Below, one piece after another: positions 5,888-7,055 of a stretch of DNA of 7,055 bases. The DNA is taken from assembly GCA_945938055.1 (NCBI GenBank), contig CAMEUH010000128.1:1-7055 (forward strand). The letters are read 5' to 3'. The notes under the pieces are model-generated. The model was not told the origin of the DNA and ran no database searches. It saw only the letters and a list, made by a program, of their open reading frames with translations. The translations under genes and the position numbers were made by a program. The first letter of the stretch is position 1. Every line of letters begins with the position of its first letter. This stretch comes from an uncultured Eubacteriaceae bacterium. GTDB lineage: Bacteria > Bacillota > Clostridia > Lachnospirales > Lachnospiraceae.

Positions 5888-6596
5888 TCCCATTGGATTT
5901 TATCATGGCACGTGGGATGGCATCCTTGGAATTTTTCCATGGAGCATCAGCGTTACGGTAATCAAATTTATCAATAAACCATGCCAGGTCATCCCGGACA
6001 CGTTCCATGTTGGATTGATATAATTGTCTGGTAATTGTTACAAATTCATCCAAATCAGAGCCCCTTAAGGAATCAGGGGCTTTTTCCATGAGAAGCCGAA
6101 AATGCTCATTACAAAAGCCATTGGAATGAGTATATCGTTCTTTAAAGGTAGAGTCGGATTTCCATAAGTAAAAAATAGTATCGATGTAGCGGTCAAAAAC
6201 TTGTCCAATCCGTTCACAGACAAAACAGGAGGAGTTCAGTTTTTCCAGATAGGAAAGCAAAGGACTCTTGCCATCGGATGCAGTTTTTTTAAAGAGTCCT
6301 TTCTTCTCATCCGTTTTTTCAGAAAGAGAAGAGGTTTCACGGATGACACGGTCAAAATGGGTTTTCAGAATCAGGGCAATTCCAAGCTTATTACCGGATG
6401 TATAAATCATTTCCATATGCTTCTGACAGAATCCCTTTTCATCGGTCTGCATTCTTGTGTCGTCTTCCATGTAGCTTGGTCCCATGGTATATTCAATGGC
6501 AGCATCCTCCAGTGTCTTTCGCATCAGACAGACCGGGCATTCACAGTCACCGGAAAAGGCGTCATTTACAGGAATAGCGTATAATTTTTCTTTCAT
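5868..6596 (-). CDS. DUF6062-type protein with two CxxC...FCxxH modules
   Basis: A 242-residue cytoplasmic protein, without signal peptide or membrane segment, that I recognise as a DUF6062-type family common in Lachnospiraceae; its function is unknown. It starts MKEKLYAIPVNDAF and carries two spaced modules: Cys20-PV-Cys23 with Phe56-Cys57-QK-His60, and Cys124-FV-Cys127 with Phe161-Cys162-NE-His165. Within each module the CxxC and CxxH pairs are 33 and 34 residues apart, so each could hold one zinc (inference). The C-terminal part has LAWFIDKFDYRNADAPW, likely a conserved block. The start is ATG at 6596-6594, because AAAGGAGG (complement of 6605-6612) lies 8 nt upstream. An in-frame ATG at 6650 has no such site, and the extension would run across the promoter. 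The gene converges on the LTA-synthase gene, with stop codons overlapping by 20 nt, and is divergent from the MocR-type regulator. Confidence 0.78.
   Translation of the reverse strand: MKEKLYAIPVNDAFSGDCECPVCLMRKTLEDAAIEYTMGPSYMEDDTRMQTDEKGFCQKHMEMIYTSGNKLGIALILKTHFDRVIRETSSLSEKTDEKKGLFKKTASDGKSPLLSYLEKLNSSCFVCERIGQVFDRYIDTIFYLWKSDSTFKERYTHSNGFCNEHFRLLMEKAPDSLRGSDLDEFVTITRQLYQSNMERVRDDLAWFIDKFDYRNADAPWKNSKDAIPRAMIKSNGIIQNDK
6057..6085 (+). terminator. Probable intrinsic terminator of the glnS operon, lying antisense within the DUF6062 gene
   Basis: AGCCCCT (6059-6065) pairs perfectly with AGGGGCT (6075-6081) around the 9-nt loop TAAGGAATC, followed by TTTTT (6081-6085). An extra G-U and A-U pair (6057-6058 with 6082-6083) could extend the stem. 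It lies about 170 nt after the LTA-synthase stop, in the correct orientation to end plus-strand transcription, yet within the minus-strand gene (its residues about 172-180). It is the best terminator candidate for the plus-strand operon; the 5-T tail is moderate. Confidence 0.6.
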
Positions 6597-6620
6597 GTCA
6601 GAAACCTCCTTTATAAATGT

Positions 6621-6650
6621 AGTATAACATTGATGGAAATTCTGCGTCAC
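6621..6650 (-). promoter_or_regulatory. Promoter of the DUF6062-type gene
   Basis: Reading the minus strand, -35 GTGACG (complement of 6645-6650), an 18-nt spacer and -10 TATACT (complement of 6621-6626). A TG one base upstream of the -10 (TGT-TATACT, complement of 6621-6629) makes it an extended -10. The predicted start is near 6614, a few bases before the AAAGGAGG site, so the leader is very short. Confidence 0.6.
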
Positions 6651-6657
6651 TTATGAT
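6630..6657 (+). promoter_or_regulatory. Candidate promoter of the MocR-type regulator gene
   Basis: -35 TTGATG (6630-6635), a 16-nt spacer and -10 TATGAT (6652-6657). A second TATGAT at 6657-6662 is less well spaced (21 nt). These elements interleave with the divergent minus-strand promoter (6621-6650), so RNA polymerase could occupy only one at a time. Confidence 0.45.
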
Positions 6658-6714
6658 ATGATGAGAAAATAAAATTGTTTCTGATTGGAAAGACAGACGG
6701 AGGATTTTGCCGGG

Positions 6715-7055
6715 ATGAATGAGCTGACAATTGAACTGCATACAGAATCACAGGTATCGTTATACGAACAGATTTATAATTACATAAAAGAAGAAATCAG
6801 GAATCATGTCATAAAATGTGGAACACGGATTCCTTCCACACGGATTCTGGCAAAACATCTTCAGGTGAGCCGGAGCACCGTGCAGATGGCGTATGATCAG
6901 CTTCTTTCCGAAGGGTATATTGAGGCACAGCCATGTAAGGGATATTATGTGGCGGAAATTGATGGTATCTACAATGTAAGCCTGGTTACGGAAAGCACGG
7001 ACGAAATCGTAAAGGAACGGGAAAATTATCTTTATGACTTTTCACCGAGAGGAAT
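6715..7055 (+). CDS. GntR/MocR-type transcriptional regulator, 5' part only
   Basis: The first 113 codons of a gene that runs off the window end. Residues about 14-80 form a GntR-type winged helix-turn-helix: VSLYEQIYNYIKEEI (helix 1), RIPSTRILAKHLQVSRSTVQ (recognition region, with the PSTR and SRSTV hallmarks), then YDQLLSEGYIEAQPCKGYYV (wing). A linker and the string YDFSPRG follow; that string is typical of the junction into the aminotransferase-like (fold type I, PLP-binding) domain of MocR/PdxR proteins. I therefore expect a full protein of roughly 450-500 residues with a C-terminal PLP domain, which is outside the window. ATG 6715 is the only in-frame start seen near a Shine-Dalgarno (GGAGG, 6699-6703), although the 11-nt spacing is long. 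MocR members often regulate their own gene and a divergent neighbour, here the DUF6062-type gene; that link is inference. Confidence 0.85.
   Translation, partial: MNELTIELHTESQVSLYEQIYNYIKEEIRNHVIKCGTRIPSTRILAKHLQVSRSTVQMAYDQLLSEGYIEAQPCKGYYVAEIDGIYNVSLVTESTDEIVKERENYLYDFSPRG

Noticed and set aside
5926..5944. Hairpin CCTTGGAA-TTT-TTCCATGG after the LTA-synthase stop
   Set aside because: It has an internal T-T mismatch, a 3-nt loop and no following T run, so it is a poor terminator compared with the one at 6057-6085.
6597..6650. Upstream start at 6650 for the DUF6062-type gene
   Set aside because: It would place the promoter and the strong AAAGGAGG site inside the coding region; ATG at 6596 is properly spaced from that site.

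Overview
The window looks like chromosomal housekeeping DNA from a clostridial Firmicute, most likely a member of the Lachnospiraceae. Pointers are strong GGAGG ribosome binding sites, TTGACx-N17-TATAxT and extended -10 (TGGTAAAAT) promoters, a sporulation-type sigma factor (SigH) behind an RlmB-type methyltransferase, tRNA genes without encoded CCA, and a DUF6062-type protein. This placement is inferred from gene content and not from any search.

Layout. (1) Bases 2-220 hold the 3' end of an rRNA 2'-O-methyltransferase gene (rlmB-like), followed 8 nt later by sigH (229-843). (2) Bases 844-1322 hold three tRNA genes, Thr(CGU), Thr(GGU) and Ser(CGA), with promoters before the first and second, then the glnS promoter. 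(3) Bases 1323-5887 form a likely operon: glnS (glutaminyl-tRNA synthetase), a DUF2225 zinc-ribbon/helical-repeat protein, and a five-TM LTA-synthase-family enzyme whose start overlaps the preceding stop (ATGA). (4) On the minus strand, complement(5868-6596) is a DUF6062-type protein with two CxxC...FCxxH modules. It converges on the LTA-synthase gene with a 20-nt overlap of coding ends. (5) A 118-nt divergent intergenic region with overlapping promoters leads to a GntR/MocR-type regulator that runs off the window end (6715-7055).

How the genes work together. Most of the window serves translation (rRNA modification, tRNAs, GlnRS) and the start of sporulation (SigH). The DUF2225 and LTA-synthase genes share the glnS transcript, but nothing in the sequence explains the pairing functionally. 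The DUF6062/MocR pair is arranged like a regulator and its divergent neighbour.

No mobile element, CRISPR array or obvious new defence or biosynthetic system is visible. The most interesting items are a perfect 11-bp hairpin with a U-rich tail early in the LTA-synthase gene, a terminator-like hairpin for the plus-strand operon embedded antisense in the DUF6062 gene, the internally duplicated Cys/His modules of DUF6062, a divergent KMSKS loop in GlnRS, and an IPT/TIG-like C-terminal domain on the LTA-synthase-family protein.
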